Assembly: GCA_900318375.1 (NCBI GenBank)
Contig: ONKG01000023.1
Coordinates: 1-32,165, forward strand
Source of the DNA: an uncultured Lachnospiraceae bacterium
GTDB lineage: Bacteria; Bacillota; Clostridia; Lachnospirales; Lachnospiraceae
Length of the DNA stretch: 32,165 nucleotides
Reading direction: 5' to 3'
Part shown: positions 1 to 8,792 of the stretch, in pieces
Layout of the letters: every line of letters begins with the position of its first letter
Position numbering within the stretch: position 1 is the stretch's first letter
The notes under the pieces: generated by a model
Seen by the model: the letters and a program-made list of their open reading frames with translations, nothing else
Databases searched by the model: none
Told to the model about the DNA's origin: nothing
Program-made: the position numbers and the translations under genes

Positions 1-79
1 ATATGAAGGGCTTTTCCACCTGAATTCCACTAACTTGTAGCTTGAAACGTGAGAAATATAGGCTTTTATATAGTCTCAC

Positions 80-2383
80 CTATTGGGAAAGTTTTAATTG
101 ATAATGATACGTTTCATAGATGTTTTGCCAACCTCCTTCTGCTATCATCTTCTTCCAAATATATCTTGATAAATCAAGTTTCTTTGCTCGCAGATACCTT
201 TTTAAATTATCAATCGAATAATCTACATCAATTCCTGTTCGATAGCCTGTATCCTTTTCAACTTTGTTCACTTTGATATCCCCCAGCGCACCGTTGGCTT
301 TAAGGAAATCTGCCCATTTCTTCATCTCCTCCACATGTAATTTGCTATAATTGCTCGACAACTCATATTTCTTATGAATTCGTTCCACAAAACGGAATCC
401 CGTCTCTTCAAATAAAGGACTATCCAAATAGCATTCACTGATTCTCTTCCATACGAACGACGATTTCTTCTGGCTAAAGACTTCTATAATATTATAATCA
501 TTCCAAGGTACTTCTTCTGTTTTGTGATTCTCCAGAAATGTCAATATTTGTTTTGCTATTATCACAGCATCTCGTTTTTTTGTATTTACTAAGTCCAGTA
601 AATACTGCTCCATCTGAGTAATTTCATTTTTATATTTATATTCCTGCAGTTCCTCGCTGGTGAAAGTTTTTGTACCCAGCAATGATAAAAACTGCTTTGC
701 CGCATTTTTTTCATATAAACTCTTTTTGACAAGCAGTATTTCCTTAGGTGCCTCAATGCCATTCTCTTCAAAGTATGTGTCTGCTCCACAAACAAATGCA
801 TTATCGCTGGTTTTAACAATTTTCAGACACTTTATTGCCTGAATTTGCTGCTCAAGTTCAATATACTGTACTCCTTTTTTTACTTCATAACTGGATTTCC
901 GATATTTTTTGTAAAATGTAGATTCTCCATATTTTTTGTATTCTTGCAATTTTTCCGCCTGTTGTCTCATAGACTCATATCCCTTAAATAAAAAGGCATA
1001 TATTTCAGACAACTGGACATCTCTTTTTCTTTGCAAAAACATCATTAACTGTGTTTCCGATATTTTAGTCATTTGTATCAGTACTTTTTCTGAAGTGAGT
1101 TCTTTTATATTCAAAGACTTCAGGAATTTATAAGCCCGAGTATTAACAGGATAATTTTTCACAAAACACAGCTGATTATTCTGATATAAAGATCGAATAT
1201 CTGCCTGAGTAAAAACTCTGTCAACCACACTCTTAGATGACATTATCCCATTATCGACAGTTACATTTCTGCCTTCTGTCATAGTTGGCAGGATTTTCCT
1301 GTCTTTAAAAGTCTTCCTAATAGCCTCTACTAAAGGCTCATAAAAAAAAGGAATTCTTTCCTCTTCTATAGGGAGATTCTCAAGAAAACTCTCTGACATT
1401 AATCCTTTGTCACATATCTCAGATAAGGCATGTTTCATCAACAAAGAAATTTGTCTTAACAGCTCGCCGTTTGATGCATCGCTTTTATTTACCGTATCTC
1501 TGGAAGGTGTACACCCAAAAGGTGCATTAATATAAAACCGTAAATTCGACTTTTCATTCTTAGCTATGAATTTTATGTAGACTTTGTCCGTTCCCGAAGC
1601 AAAATCGAGCCTTCTTTCTTTGTCAGAGACCTGCATAGGAAAAGCAATATCCACCTGTACGCTCTTCCCATTCAGTAACGTATTCCTTGAAAAACGCATC
1701 CAGGAGTCTTTTTTCTGTACGTATTTCCCGTTTTTAAGAAGCTGACATGTTGTAATATATCCATCTGTTTCTTTTAAGACGGTATATAATGTTTTTCCTC
1801 CTAAGTTGTATTCAAGCTTATTAATATTGTTCAGGAACAATAATGTAGATGTCTCAACTTCTTTTAGCCCCTGTTTGATTTTTTGTTTGGCGTCACTTGG
1901 CGTTATTTTGGGACTATTATATGGGAAATGAAACTCAGTCCAGCCTTTTTCCCTGTTATCCAGATCTGGTATCATAACCGGAAGCAAAAGCTGCTGTATT
2001 TCAAAACACACTGTATCACAGTAAATTGAGGGAGTATCGGTAAAGGCATAAACGGACTTAAATCCTATTCCAAATTTCCCCGCCTGAACAAAATTCTCTC
2101 TTTTTGTTGATTTCGCTATATTGGTAATCGCATCCACATCATCTGAATCAAATAACTTTGATCCATTGTGACGAAACACAAGCATTTTATTCCTGATTTC
2201 AAAATATACAGTATCGGCACAGGCATCTTCTGCATTTTGAAGAAGCTCATAAATAAAATGCGCTTCTTCCGGATAGATTTCAGATACAAGTTCCTTTATT
2301 CCGGGATATACACTTGATTCAACAACCCCTTTTCTGTCCTTCTGAATTTCTTCAATCTGCTCTAAGAATGCACTTTTATTCAT
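80..2383 (-). CDS. Sacsin-like HATPase protein, possibly truncated
   Basis: The N-terminus is a GHKL ATPase domain of the sacsin type. It has an N-box (ELLQNAEDA, residues 46-54), the RHNG motif (71-74) that replaces the usual DxGxG, and a glycine-rich lid (GKFGIGFKSVY, 102-112). The remaining ~600 residues are not recognised. Such proteins bind ATP and occur in bacterial accessory and defence loci; a defence role here is inference only. The ATG is preceded by GAGGCGGTGA, and a dyad GATATT-A-AATATC lies at 2405-2417 close upstream. The gene is visibly more AT-rich than its neighbours, which suggests transfer. Oddity: it ends with TAG at 80-82 at 767 residues, short for a sacsin-like protein, yet the same frame stays open and protein-like to the window edge. 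A nonsense truncation is therefore possible. Confidence 0.8.
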   Translation of the reverse strand: MNKSAFLEQIEEIQKDRKGVVESSVYPGIKELVSEIYPEEAHFIYELLQNAEDACADTVYFEIRNKMLVFRHNGSKLFDSDDVDAITNIAKSTKRENFVQAGKFGIGFKSVYAFTDTPSIYCDTVCFEIQQLLLPVMIPDLDNREKGWTEFHFPYNSPKITPSDAKQKIKQGLKEVETSTLLFLNNINKLEYNLGGKTLYTVLKETDGYITTCQLLKNGKYVQKKDSWMRFSRNTLLNGKSVQVDIAFPMQVSDKERRLDFASGTDKVYIKFIAKNEKSNLRFYINAPFGCTPSRDTVNKSDASNGELLRQISLLMKHALSEICDKGLMSESFLENLPIEEERIPFFYEPLVEAIRKTFKDRKILPTMTEGRNVTVDNGIMSSKSVVDRVFTQADIRSLYQNNQLCFVKNYPVNTRAYKFLKSLNIKELTSEKVLIQMTKISETQLMMFLQRKRDVQLSEIYAFLFKGYESMRQQAEKLQEYKKYGESTFYKKYRKSSYEVKKGVQYIELEQQIQAIKCLKIVKTSDNAFVCGADTYFEENGIEAPKEILLVKKSLYEKNAAKQFLSLLGTKTFTSEELQEYKYKNEITQMEQYLLDLVNTKKRDAVIIAKQILTFLENHKTEEVPWNDYNIIEVFSQKKSSFVWKRISECYLDSPLFEETGFRFVERIHKKYELSSNYSKLHVEEMKKWADFLKANGALGDIKVNKVEKDTGYRTGIDVDYSIDNLKRYLRAKKLDLSRYIWKKMIAEGGWQNIYETYHYQLKLSQ

Positions 2384-2606
2384 ATTTCACCGCCTCTTTT
2401 TCTCGATATTAAATATCCTTAACAGTGGATTCTTAGAATTCTTCTTGCTAATCCGGACAGGTAAGTTGGTACGAAATCACTCCAAGGATTATAACTATTA
2501 TTATGGGAAGTCCTCAGCCATTTATTTTACTGGCTGCAGGCAGATAGTATTAATTAACATGTAACCGTAGCCTGACCAAAGAGCGTAATGATATTTTTCA
2601 CACAAT

Positions 2607-2981
2607 TTAGTGTATGTGATTTAATAATGCGTTGATTCGTTCTACAGGAAATACATCGGGAATAATCTCAATTCGGTACCTGCTCTTTGGAAGCTCCTTC
2701 ATTCCGGTAATAGACATGTACAGTTCAACTGCCTTTTCATCAACAGTAATGATGCCTCCGCCTGCCCAGTGCCTGTCTTCACCGTTTTTCTTTACTCCTG
2801 AAATCCAGTACTCTTCCTGTGTTTCGACATCGATATAATTACTGTATTCCCCGCGGTGTCTCTGGAAGGCATGGTCATTGAAGTAGACCATCTTTCCGGA
2901 ATGGGATTCTTTTACAAAACCAATCCATGCCGGACCATTGTCGTTCCAGCCAGTTTTCAGTTCTATATATCTGAGTTCCAT
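2607..2981 (-). CDS. Small conserved hypothetical protein (124 aa)
   Basis: This is a compact soluble protein with no signal peptide or membrane segment. It is rich in Trp, Tyr and Gly (ELKTGWNDNGPAWIG near the N-terminus, then EEYWISGVKKNGEDRHWAGGG). I recall similar short proteins in Clostridia and Bacilli, some carrying an implausible enzyme name in databases. No catalytic motif is visible, so I assign no function. The ATG is preceded by GAGAG. It sits 95 bp downstream of the HNH nuclease gene. A degenerate copy of its first ~18 codons lies at 5584-5640, beyond the DUF6155-like gene, so two relatives of this gene once bracketed the HNH/DUF6155 pair. Confidence 0.75.
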   Translation of the reverse strand: MELRYIELKTGWNDNGPAWIGFVKESHSGKMVYFNDHAFQRHRGEYSNYIDVETQEEYWISGVKKNGEDRHWAGGGIITVDEKAVELYMSITGMKELPKSRYRIEIIPDVFPVERINALLNHIH

Positions 2982-3076
2982 GATTACTCTCGATTCATTT
3001 TCCTTCTTTATAGACTTTTCTTCAGTGAGAGAATCTGTTCCTTTTTATTGTGTCCTCTCAAATCACCGGATACTGT

Positions 3077-4240
3077 TCAAAAATCCCACACTTCATATCC
3101 CTGCCGTCTCGCCGAGTCATATACCGGCTGCATGTTCTTCTGCAGGATATTGTAAAAAATCTCTCTGGAATTGCCTTTCCGGTAAAGTTCCTGTCCTGCC
3201 CAGATGGAGTGCAGGTTATCCCGATAACAAGCTTCAAAGCGCTTATGGATTTCCGGCTTTTCATGGATGTAACCGTAAAGGATATACTGGTTCGATGCAA
3301 AGCGCTCAAAGAATGGATTCCAGCGGGGAAGGCGGTTGCTCTTGGAGGAATTCAGGGAAGAGTCCATGGGCATAAGGTTCCAGAGCTCATCATTCATCAC
3401 GAAAGACCAGGGGACAAAATGATCTACATCATATTCTCCCTGCTGGATCTTCTCGTTTGTAAAGACATCCCGAATCTCCGTCAAATCCAGGATTCCTTTC
3501 CAGAGGTTTCTGACCTTCCCCAGCTTGCGTATCTTTTCGTCCATGGGAGCCAGCTTATAGACCAGTCCGGGTACCTCAGGATTATTGTTCTGTAGCCATT
3601 TGACCTTTTCATACTGAATCCATCCGAGGATCGACACGGTATTATCTTTGATCATTTCAATCCAGTCGGGATGAAAAATCACCTGTTTTTTCAGCTTACT
3701 GCTGTCTCCCAGAATATAAGGGAGAGGCATGACCTGCTCATTGATTTTCCTGATATAAGCTGTCATCCTTACAATACTGCCCCAGTCTGCTGTCTCTCCT
3801 GTTTTCAGGAAGAATCCGGCTAGCGCACGGTAAGGAACCATGTTTGTGAGCTGTTCCTTGTACTTCTTCAGTTCCGGATTGTATTTGGCAATTTCGTTTT
3901 TGATTTCCACACGGGAAGCATTTGCAGGGAGACTGCTCAACTCACTCAGCAGTAAAATTGCCCGCTCCAGACCGTCTCCGACACTCCCGTCACTTTTCAA
4001 ACCACTCAGATGAACATGAAATTCGCGCACAGAATACCAGGCATTGGCGATCATCTCGTCAATGATGGCATCAAATGTGGTTTCTGTGATATTTTCCGAG
4101 ATCAGCCGCACGATGGCTTCTAGCCAATAGAACTTATAACAATACGAAGGATCCTTCATCATCTGGGAGAAGGCCTCGATGTCGAGGGTGTTATAATAGC
4201 GGCCGTCGATTTGAAGAGGATAATGTGTTGCATCTTTCAT
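3077..4240 (-). CDS. HNH endonuclease domain protein
   Basis: The 387-residue protein ends in a beta-beta-alpha metal (HNH) nuclease module. The motif DVDHFVPW gives D273 and catalytic H274, followed by N283 or N288 and by N297 in SLNSSKSNRLP. This spacing fits the Cas9/HNH_4-like class. The N-terminal ~250 residues are mostly helical and unrecognised, and would presumably give target recognition. The family cleaves DNA, often in restriction or mobile-element contexts; the substrate here is unknown. The ATG has only a weak AAG-type ribosome site. The gene lies 31 bp downstream of the DUF6155-like gene, so the two are probably co-transcribed. No methyltransferase or Cas partner is nearby. Confidence 0.85.
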   Translation of the reverse strand: MKDATHYPLQIDGRYYNTLDIEAFSQMMKDPSYCYKFYWLEAIVRLISENITETTFDAIIDEMIANAWYSVREFHVHLSGLKSDGSVGDGLERAILLLSELSSLPANASRVEIKNEIAKYNPELKKYKEQLTNMVPYRALAGFFLKTGETADWGSIVRMTAYIRKINEQVMPLPYILGDSSKLKKQVIFHPDWIEMIKDNTVSILGWIQYEKVKWLQNNNPEVPGLVYKLAPMDEKIRKLGKVRNLWKGILDLTEIRDVFTNEKIQQGEYDVDHFVPWSFVMNDELWNLMPMDSSLNSSKSNRLPRWNPFFERFASNQYILYGYIHEKPEIHKRFEACYRDNLHSIWAGQELYRKGNSREIFYNILQKNMQPVYDSARRQGYEVWDF

Positions 4241-4271
4241 AGTTATATTCTTATAAAGATTCTTTGGAATC

Positions 4272-5510
4272 CTACAGTTTCGTGATAATCTGCTTCCTTC
4301 TCTTTGCAGCAGTATAAATATCCTTCATCTGTTTCTTCACTCCTGAACCGAGAAAAACATTCATGGTTCCTAGCAGTCCGTCTGTGATAATGACACCTTT
4401 GAACGGCAGCAGGGTCGCATCGATCATGACCGGAAGGGAATGATAATAATACATTTCCTCAAAGCTGGACTTGATTCCACGAACCTGATAGACACTTTCA
4501 TCATCCAGTGAAATAAGGATTCCCCCGTTCTTCAGATTTCGCTCCAGAACAAAACGTCCGCTGATGCAGCGCTCCCAGCTTTTTAGGATTGCCTGATGTT
4601 CCAGCGGGAGGTCGGAGCCATGTGCCGCAAGGTACTCTCCAATCAGGGAGGTATCACTCCATGCGGCTTCCGCAATCTCTTTGACAGTGCCCGGATCCAG
4701 GCTCTTTTTTGCACTCAGATTCTTTAACTTATTGATGTGCAATTTCCCGTTTACAAAATCCAGGAAAGGGAAGAATATCTGATAAAAAAGATCTCCATCC
4801 TCCGGAGGCAGAACATCCGCTGAATCCGTGATGAGGGCAGGCTCCGGGATGGCAGGTTCCTGCGATGTGTCCGAAGGTGCGGACAATGAAAATCTTTCAG
4901 CTGCTTCAATTACAGCCGCTTCCTTTCCCGCTTCACTCGCGCTGTGCCTCCACCGGATCGTGCAATAAGTATCATTCATACTCCTGTGAAAGCCGGCCTC
5001 TCCCAGGCCAAAATCCCTTCCTATTTCAGCAAGCCGATCCTCAAACCTCAAAGCAAGTTTGTTTCCAAGCTCCGGATCCTCAATGGCATTCATATCCTTT
5101 GCCACAGACTGGAACATGCGCTCTACACCGCTGTAGAGACTGGAAGGAATACCACGATAATGCTCTATGATTTCCATTCCATTTTCGATATAAGCAAGCT
5201 TCAGTTCCAGGACACTCGCAATCCCGGGACAAGCTTTCTCAAAATCTTCTATCACTGCCTTAGCAGCAGGAAGTCCTAACCGAGCCTTCCCTTTTTTGGT
5301 AAAAAAACAATCATGAAGCCGGTCTATTGCATCGTCAAGGAGAGCTTCCTCAAACTCATTCCCGGCAAAACGAACATTGAGATAGTTCGCTGCATCCGGA
5401 CACGATTTATAGATTCCTTCCAAAAGAGCAGACAGATCTTCCTTTGTACAGCCTTTCAGTTCTTTCCTCATTTGTGCTGCCGTTAGTTTCCTGACTTTGA
5501 TTCCTGCCAC
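4272..5510 (-). CDS. DUF6155-like N-terminus fused to an unrecognised C-terminal domain
   Basis: Residues 1-150 match my recollection of DUF6155: helical, with a KELKGCTKEDLSALL-type start, the FFTKKGKARLG segment, then a VLELKLAYIENG helix. A Ser/Ala/Pro/Asp-rich linker (about 205-235) joins this to a second domain (about 237-412). That domain has NKLKNLSAKK and a beta-rich end containing LPVMIDATLLPFKGVIITDGLL, which resembles the C-terminal part of some SEC-C-associated proteins but lacks a zinc motif. No catalytic residues are evident. GTG is chosen as the start because AGGAG lies 5 bp upstream. The gene is upstream of the HNH nuclease by 31 bp, so it could be a regulator or partner of that enzyme (inference). 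Confidence 0.7.
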   Translation of the reverse strand: MAGIKVRKLTAAQMRKELKGCTKEDLSALLEGIYKSCPDAANYLNVRFAGNEFEEALLDDAIDRLHDCFFTKKGKARLGLPAAKAVIEDFEKACPGIASVLELKLAYIENGMEIIEHYRGIPSSLYSGVERMFQSVAKDMNAIEDPELGNKLALRFEDRLAEIGRDFGLGEAGFHRSMNDTYCTIRWRHSASEAGKEAAVIEAAERFSLSAPSDTSQEPAIPEPALITDSADVLPPEDGDLFYQIFFPFLDFVNGKLHINKLKNLSAKKSLDPGTVKEIAEAAWSDTSLIGEYLAAHGSDLPLEHQAILKSWERCISGRFVLERNLKNGGILISLDDESVYQVRGIKSSFEEMYYYHSLPVMIDATLLPFKGVIITDGLLGTMNVFLGSGVKKQMKDIYTAAKRRKQIITKL

Positions 5511-5583
5511 TTAAACTCCTCTCTCGCACAAATGGCGAAAAACTTTTTTCTTAAAGCTTACTGCTCTGTCCTGCAAAACCTTT

Positions 5584-5640
5584 CTATGCCGGTCTGCTAT
5601 CCTTCCAACCTGTTTTCAGTTCAGTGTATTTGAGTTTATT
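5584..5640 (-). pseudogene. 5' remnant of a paralogue of the gene at 2607-2981
   Basis: Minus-strand translation reads NKLKYTELKTGWKDSRPA and then TAG. Over 13 residues this matches the start of the 124-aa protein (ELRYIELKTGWND) at about nine positions. There is no start codon in the expected place, and the frame stops after 18 codons. It is best read as the decayed 5' end of a second copy. It lies in the 158-bp gap between the patatin and DUF6155-like genes; the rest of that gap shows nothing recognisable. Confidence 0.6.
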
Positions 5641-5668
5641 AGTCCAATTTTAGTGCTGTCTAATCAAG

Positions 5669-6613
5669 TCATAAACCGGCTTCCTTTTGTGCTGTAGAAG
5701 ATCCATCCAGATAGCTCCTCAGGGAATCCAGTCTGCTCAGGGTATCATTGTAGCCGAGCCAATACAGGTCCCCGAGTTTATTCATGTCCCTTTCCAGACG
5801 ACCGACAGTTACTTTTTGAGAGGGGGCGATCACAAAGATCCTCCCCTGCTCTTCTAGCTTCAGAATCTCCTCACACTGGTGATTATAGGCGCGGCTGCTG
5901 TTGGCAAGGCGGCGGGCAAATTCCGGATATCTGTGGTATGCCTGAAACCTGTGCCTTCTCTTCGAAATCTTTTTGCGGTACTCCGGCTCCCGCGTACGGA
6001 CCACCACGATTTTTTCATAGCCTTCGTGGAGTGCCCATCTGTAAGGAATCCTGCAGCTGCAGCCGCCATCCAGGCAGGGCCTTCCGTCCACATAGACCAT
6101 AGGGGAGATGTAAGGCATGGAGGCCGAAGCCTTGATAGCACTGAAAATATCTCTGCATTTTCCCTTCTCGAAATAAGCCGTTTTTCCTGTCGTGCAGTCC
6201 GTGGCAACCGCCACAAAACGCCTTTGGGGAGAAAAGAAGGTTTTTTCATCGAAAGGCTCTATTGCGTTATAGTCATTGAAAAGAAAGTCCATCCGGATCG
6301 GACTGTGAGCGTGGGCGAGCGCGCCGCGTCCCACATAGTCCGTGTAATGCCTGTAGGTGAGATTGGCCCTTGCCGACCTTCCGATCTGCCCTGCAGCATA
6401 GTTGAAGCCTGCAAGCGCTCCGGCACTGGTGCCGATCGTGCAGGCAAAGTTGAGGTTATTTTCCATAAGAGCATCCAGGACGCCCTGGTTGTACAGTCCC
6501 CGGAAGGCACCGCCCTCCACGACAATGCAGCCGGGTGTAATCGATTTATCTGCATGTCCGTAAGGAATTTTGCTGAGTTCTCTGTAAGTCTTGATTGTAT
6601 GTTCTTTATTCAC
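5669..6613 (-). CDS. Patatin-like phospholipase family protein
   Basis: A serine acyl hydrolase with the Ser-Asp dyad of the patatin/RssA family. The oxyanion-hole loop is GGAFRGLY (34-41), the nucleophile S63 sits in GTSAG (61-65), and D182 is in the DGG motif. Family members hydrolyse phospholipids or other acyl esters. The 314-residue length is typical for the bacterial YjjU-like group. There is no signal peptide, so it should be cytoplasmic. The GTG start follows the TAA of the DUF503 gene with no gap, which suggests translational coupling. It ends a compact unit with the DUF503 protein and the lipoprotein; the physiological substrate is unknown. Confidence 0.9.
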   Translation of the reverse strand: MNKEHTIKTYRELSKIPYGHADKSITPGCIVVEGGAFRGLYNQGVLDALMENNLNFACTIGTSAGALAGFNYAAGQIGRSARANLTYRHYTDYVGRGALAHAHSPIRMDFLFNDYNAIEPFDEKTFFSPQRRFVAVATDCTTGKTAYFEKGKCRDIFSAIKASASMPYISPMVYVDGRPCLDGGCSCRIPYRWALHEGYEKIVVVRTREPEYRKKISKRRHRFQAYHRYPEFARRLANSSRAYNHQCEEILKLEEQGRIFVIAPSQKVTVGRLERDMNKLGDLYWLGYNDTLSRLDSLRSYLDGSSTAQKEAGL

Positions 6614-6895
6614 TTATCGAATTTCCCGTTCTTCATCTATGATTTCCGCATCCATATTCTCCTCCACAAAGAGGGAAATATCTTCCATCAGGCTGTCCGC
6701 CATAGCATTATGCGGAACAATGGCCGCAACACCAATCACGATGATATGATACGTGTCCTGCTCATCAATCTCCGCGGCCGATACATGATATCGGTTCCGG
6801 AGTTTCGCGATGAGGCTCTTTACTATACTTCGTTTTTCTTTAAGGCTGTGGACCCAGGGGGCGTAAAGCCTGAAAGTCATGGCTGCTATTCTCAT
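6614..6895 (-). CDS. DUF503 (YlxP-like) protein
   Basis: The 93-residue protein has the family hallmarks: a beta strand followed by HSLKEKRSIVKSLIAKLRNRY (residues about 16-36), then an alternating strand/helix pattern with an acidic C-terminus. Length equals the family norm. YlxP-like proteins are usually found near translation genes such as rbfA and are proposed to assist ribosome function, but the biochemical role is unsettled. Here that context is absent. Its ATG overlaps the stop of the upstream lipoprotein gene by 4 bp and its stop abuts the patatin start, so the three form one transcription unit. Confidence 0.88.
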   Translation of the reverse strand: MRIAAMTFRLYAPWVHSLKEKRSIVKSLIAKLRNRYHVSAAEIDEQDTYHIIVIGVAAIVPHNAMADSLMEDISLFVEENMDAEIIDEEREIR

Positions 6896-7803
6896 TTTTC
6901 ACCAATATCAAATACAAAGACTTCATGGATTTCTTCGTTATAACCGTCATAAAATCCTTTTGGCATGCCGAGCACAATGCGGGCGCCGCGGTTATAGAGG
7001 AGCAGAAAGCGATTGTTGTCCCCATCAAAACTCAGTCCCTCGATCTCTCCCTGCCTGGTCACCTCGTCAAATGTTTTTTCGAGGATCACCTTACCGGTCG
7101 ATTTATCTTCGCTGATTTCAATCCGATACATGTGGTCCGGCTCATCCGCATCTGCGTCACCATCGTCACAAGTCACATAAAGGTTTCCGCCATAATAAGC
7201 AACACCCTGGATCCACCCGGGCGCGGGATCCATGCGCAGCCTGCCTTTGTAGTCGCCGTTTTTCAAATTATACATGTAAAGATACTCGCTGGATTCATCA
7301 TCGATCCATGAGCACATATAAACAGTTTCGGAATCAGGATCAACAGCGATCCCTGAGCATTCACCCTGACCTGTGTCCGCCCGAAAGGGGAATACCCTCT
7401 TGAGCTCCAGCGTATCCCCGTCATAGACAGCAACCTGTATGTTCTTCCCTTCTCCATCCATAAAATACTCAACGCCCAGGTACAGTTCATTCTGCCAGAC
7501 GTCAATGTCACCGATATGATTGACCTCAAGATCAAAGCTGTCAAAAGGGGCTGTGTTTTCAGCCACCACATTCCAGTCCCGGTCGTATTTCGTCAGGGTG
7601 GTCGAGCCGCTGACCCAAAAATAATCATCCTCTACACAGATTCCCTGCCGCCCGTTCACCTGATAAATATCTTTTAGAGTATAGGCATGGCCGGGAACCC
7701 CCGTTTCCTCTGAACCTTGTTTTTTCCCGCATCCGCACACACTGATACCTGCCGCAAGGATGAGAAGGAAAACAAGTACTTTTGACTTCACAGTATGGAC
7801 CAT
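6892..7803 (-). CDS. Secreted lipoprotein with predicted beta-propeller fold
   Basis: The N-terminus is a lipoprotein signal: a VKSK basic patch, a hydrophobic core (VLVFLLILAAGISV), then a Cys-Gly-Cys lipobox at about residues 23-25. The mature part has repeated strand patterns with phrases such as GICVEDDYFWVSG, GDIDVWQNELYLGVEY, GIAVDPDSETVYMCSW and EIEGLSFDGDNNRFLLLY. These are typical of YncE/NHL/SdiA-regulated-type propellers. It is probably anchored outside the membrane; the ligand is unknown. Acidic loops (DDGDADADEPD) might bind metal. AAGGAG lies 8 bp before the ATG. It is the first gene of the unit with DUF503 and patatin. Confidence 0.82.
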   Translation of the reverse strand: MVHTVKSKVLVFLLILAAGISVCGCGKKQGSEETGVPGHAYTLKDIYQVNGRQGICVEDDYFWVSGSTTLTKYDRDWNVVAENTAPFDSFDLEVNHIGDIDVWQNELYLGVEYFMDGEGKNIQVAVYDGDTLELKRVFPFRADTGQGECSGIAVDPDSETVYMCSWIDDESSEYLYMYNLKNGDYKGRLRMDPAPGWIQGVAYYGGNLYVTCDDGDADADEPDHMYRIEISEDKSTGKVILEKTFDEVTRQGEIEGLSFDGDNNRFLLLYNRGARIVLGMPKGFYDGYNEEIHEVFVFDIGEK

Positions 7804-7883
7804 ATTCCGGACTCCTTGTCACATTATTTCGAGGACAGACACAAAAGGACCGCCCCCATGGCTGAACCATGGCTGTCATAATC

Positions 7884-8777
7884 TCATGTTCTGCCATATC
7901 TCCTTAGTATCCTCTGCACGGAAGAAAGATAAGAAACTCCGAACAAATTCAAATGGTTCAGCAGATGGTAAAGGTTGTATATATCTTTCCTGTCCTGATA
8001 TCCGGCTTCTATCTTTGCGTCCGCAAAGTAACTGTCATAAAAGGCCGTGGAAAAGCCTCCAAAGAGTTCAGTCATGGCAAGGTCTGCTTCGGGATGGCCA
8101 TAGTAGGCTGCCGGATCAATGATCCATGCCCTGCCGTCACTGCCGGTCATGACATTGCCTGCCCAGAGATCTCCGTGGATGAGAGAAGGCGCTTTTGGTT
8201 CAATCAGATACTGGTCCAGATGCTCCAACATGGAATCTGCCAGTTTCCTGTCTCTCTGGTCCAGCCATCTTTCTGCAGCTTTAAGCTGAGGACGCAGCCT
8301 GTAGTCCCGGAAGAAGGGAATCCATTGATCTGTCCAGGTATTTTTCTGTCTCCGGGAACCGATGAAATTGTCGGCCCCGAAGCCGAAGCCGTCTCCTTCT
8401 TTTCCGGCAGGCACAGGGGCGCTGTGCATGGCATAGAGCTCTGCACCCAGACGCTCCCAGTAATCGCGGTTCTTTTTGCCCGGTATCACAAATTCCTGCA
8501 GGAGAAAGGAAAAACCTTGCGGATCCGTACCTATACCCAGGACTTTGACTGTACCGATGACACCGGTGCCCGCGATTGCATGGAGACCGGCCTCCTCTGC
8601 CTCAAATGATGGAAGGAGATTGGGCGCATTGGATTTCATAAAAAGGCTTGTGCCGTCATCCAGGGTGAGGCGGTATGCCTCATTGATATCGCCGCCGAAG
8701 ACAGGACTTTTACCTGTAATGATTCTCTGCTGACCGCAGATAGACCGGACGGCCTCTGCGAGGGATATGTATTTCAT
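7884..8777 (-). CDS. Fructosamine kinase family protein
   Basis: This is a protein-kinase-fold small-molecule kinase. It has a glycine-containing N-lobe (FGGDINEAYRL), K48 in SLFMKSN, E59, the catalytic loop HGDLWAGN (201-208) with D203 and N208, and the metal-binding D221 in IIDPAAYYGHPEADLAMTELFGGF. These match the fructosamine-3-kinase/ketosamine-3-kinase family, which phosphorylates sugar adducts on amines so that they fall off (deglycation). The length of 297 is normal. The ATG is preceded by AAAAGGA at a rather long distance. It lies 80 bp upstream of the lipoprotein gene and may be separately transcribed. Substrate is not deducible. Confidence 0.9.
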   Translation of the reverse strand: MKYISLAEAVRSICGQQRIITGKSPVFGGDINEAYRLTLDDGTSLFMKSNAPNLLPSFEAEEAGLHAIAGTGVIGTVKVLGIGTDPQGFSFLLQEFVIPGKKNRDYWERLGAELYAMHSAPVPAGKEGDGFGFGADNFIGSRRQKNTWTDQWIPFFRDYRLRPQLKAAERWLDQRDRKLADSMLEHLDQYLIEPKAPSLIHGDLWAGNVMTGSDGRAWIIDPAAYYGHPEADLAMTELFGGFSTAFYDSYFADAKIEAGYQDRKDIYNLYHLLNHLNLFGVSYLSSVQRILRRYGRT

Positions 8778-8792
8778 AGGAATGACATCCTT

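Noticed and set aside
5879-6943. Plus-strand frame (354 codons) opposite patatin and DUF503 genes
   Set aside because: The opposite strand has intact catalytic motifs and coupled starts and stops; this frame shows none.
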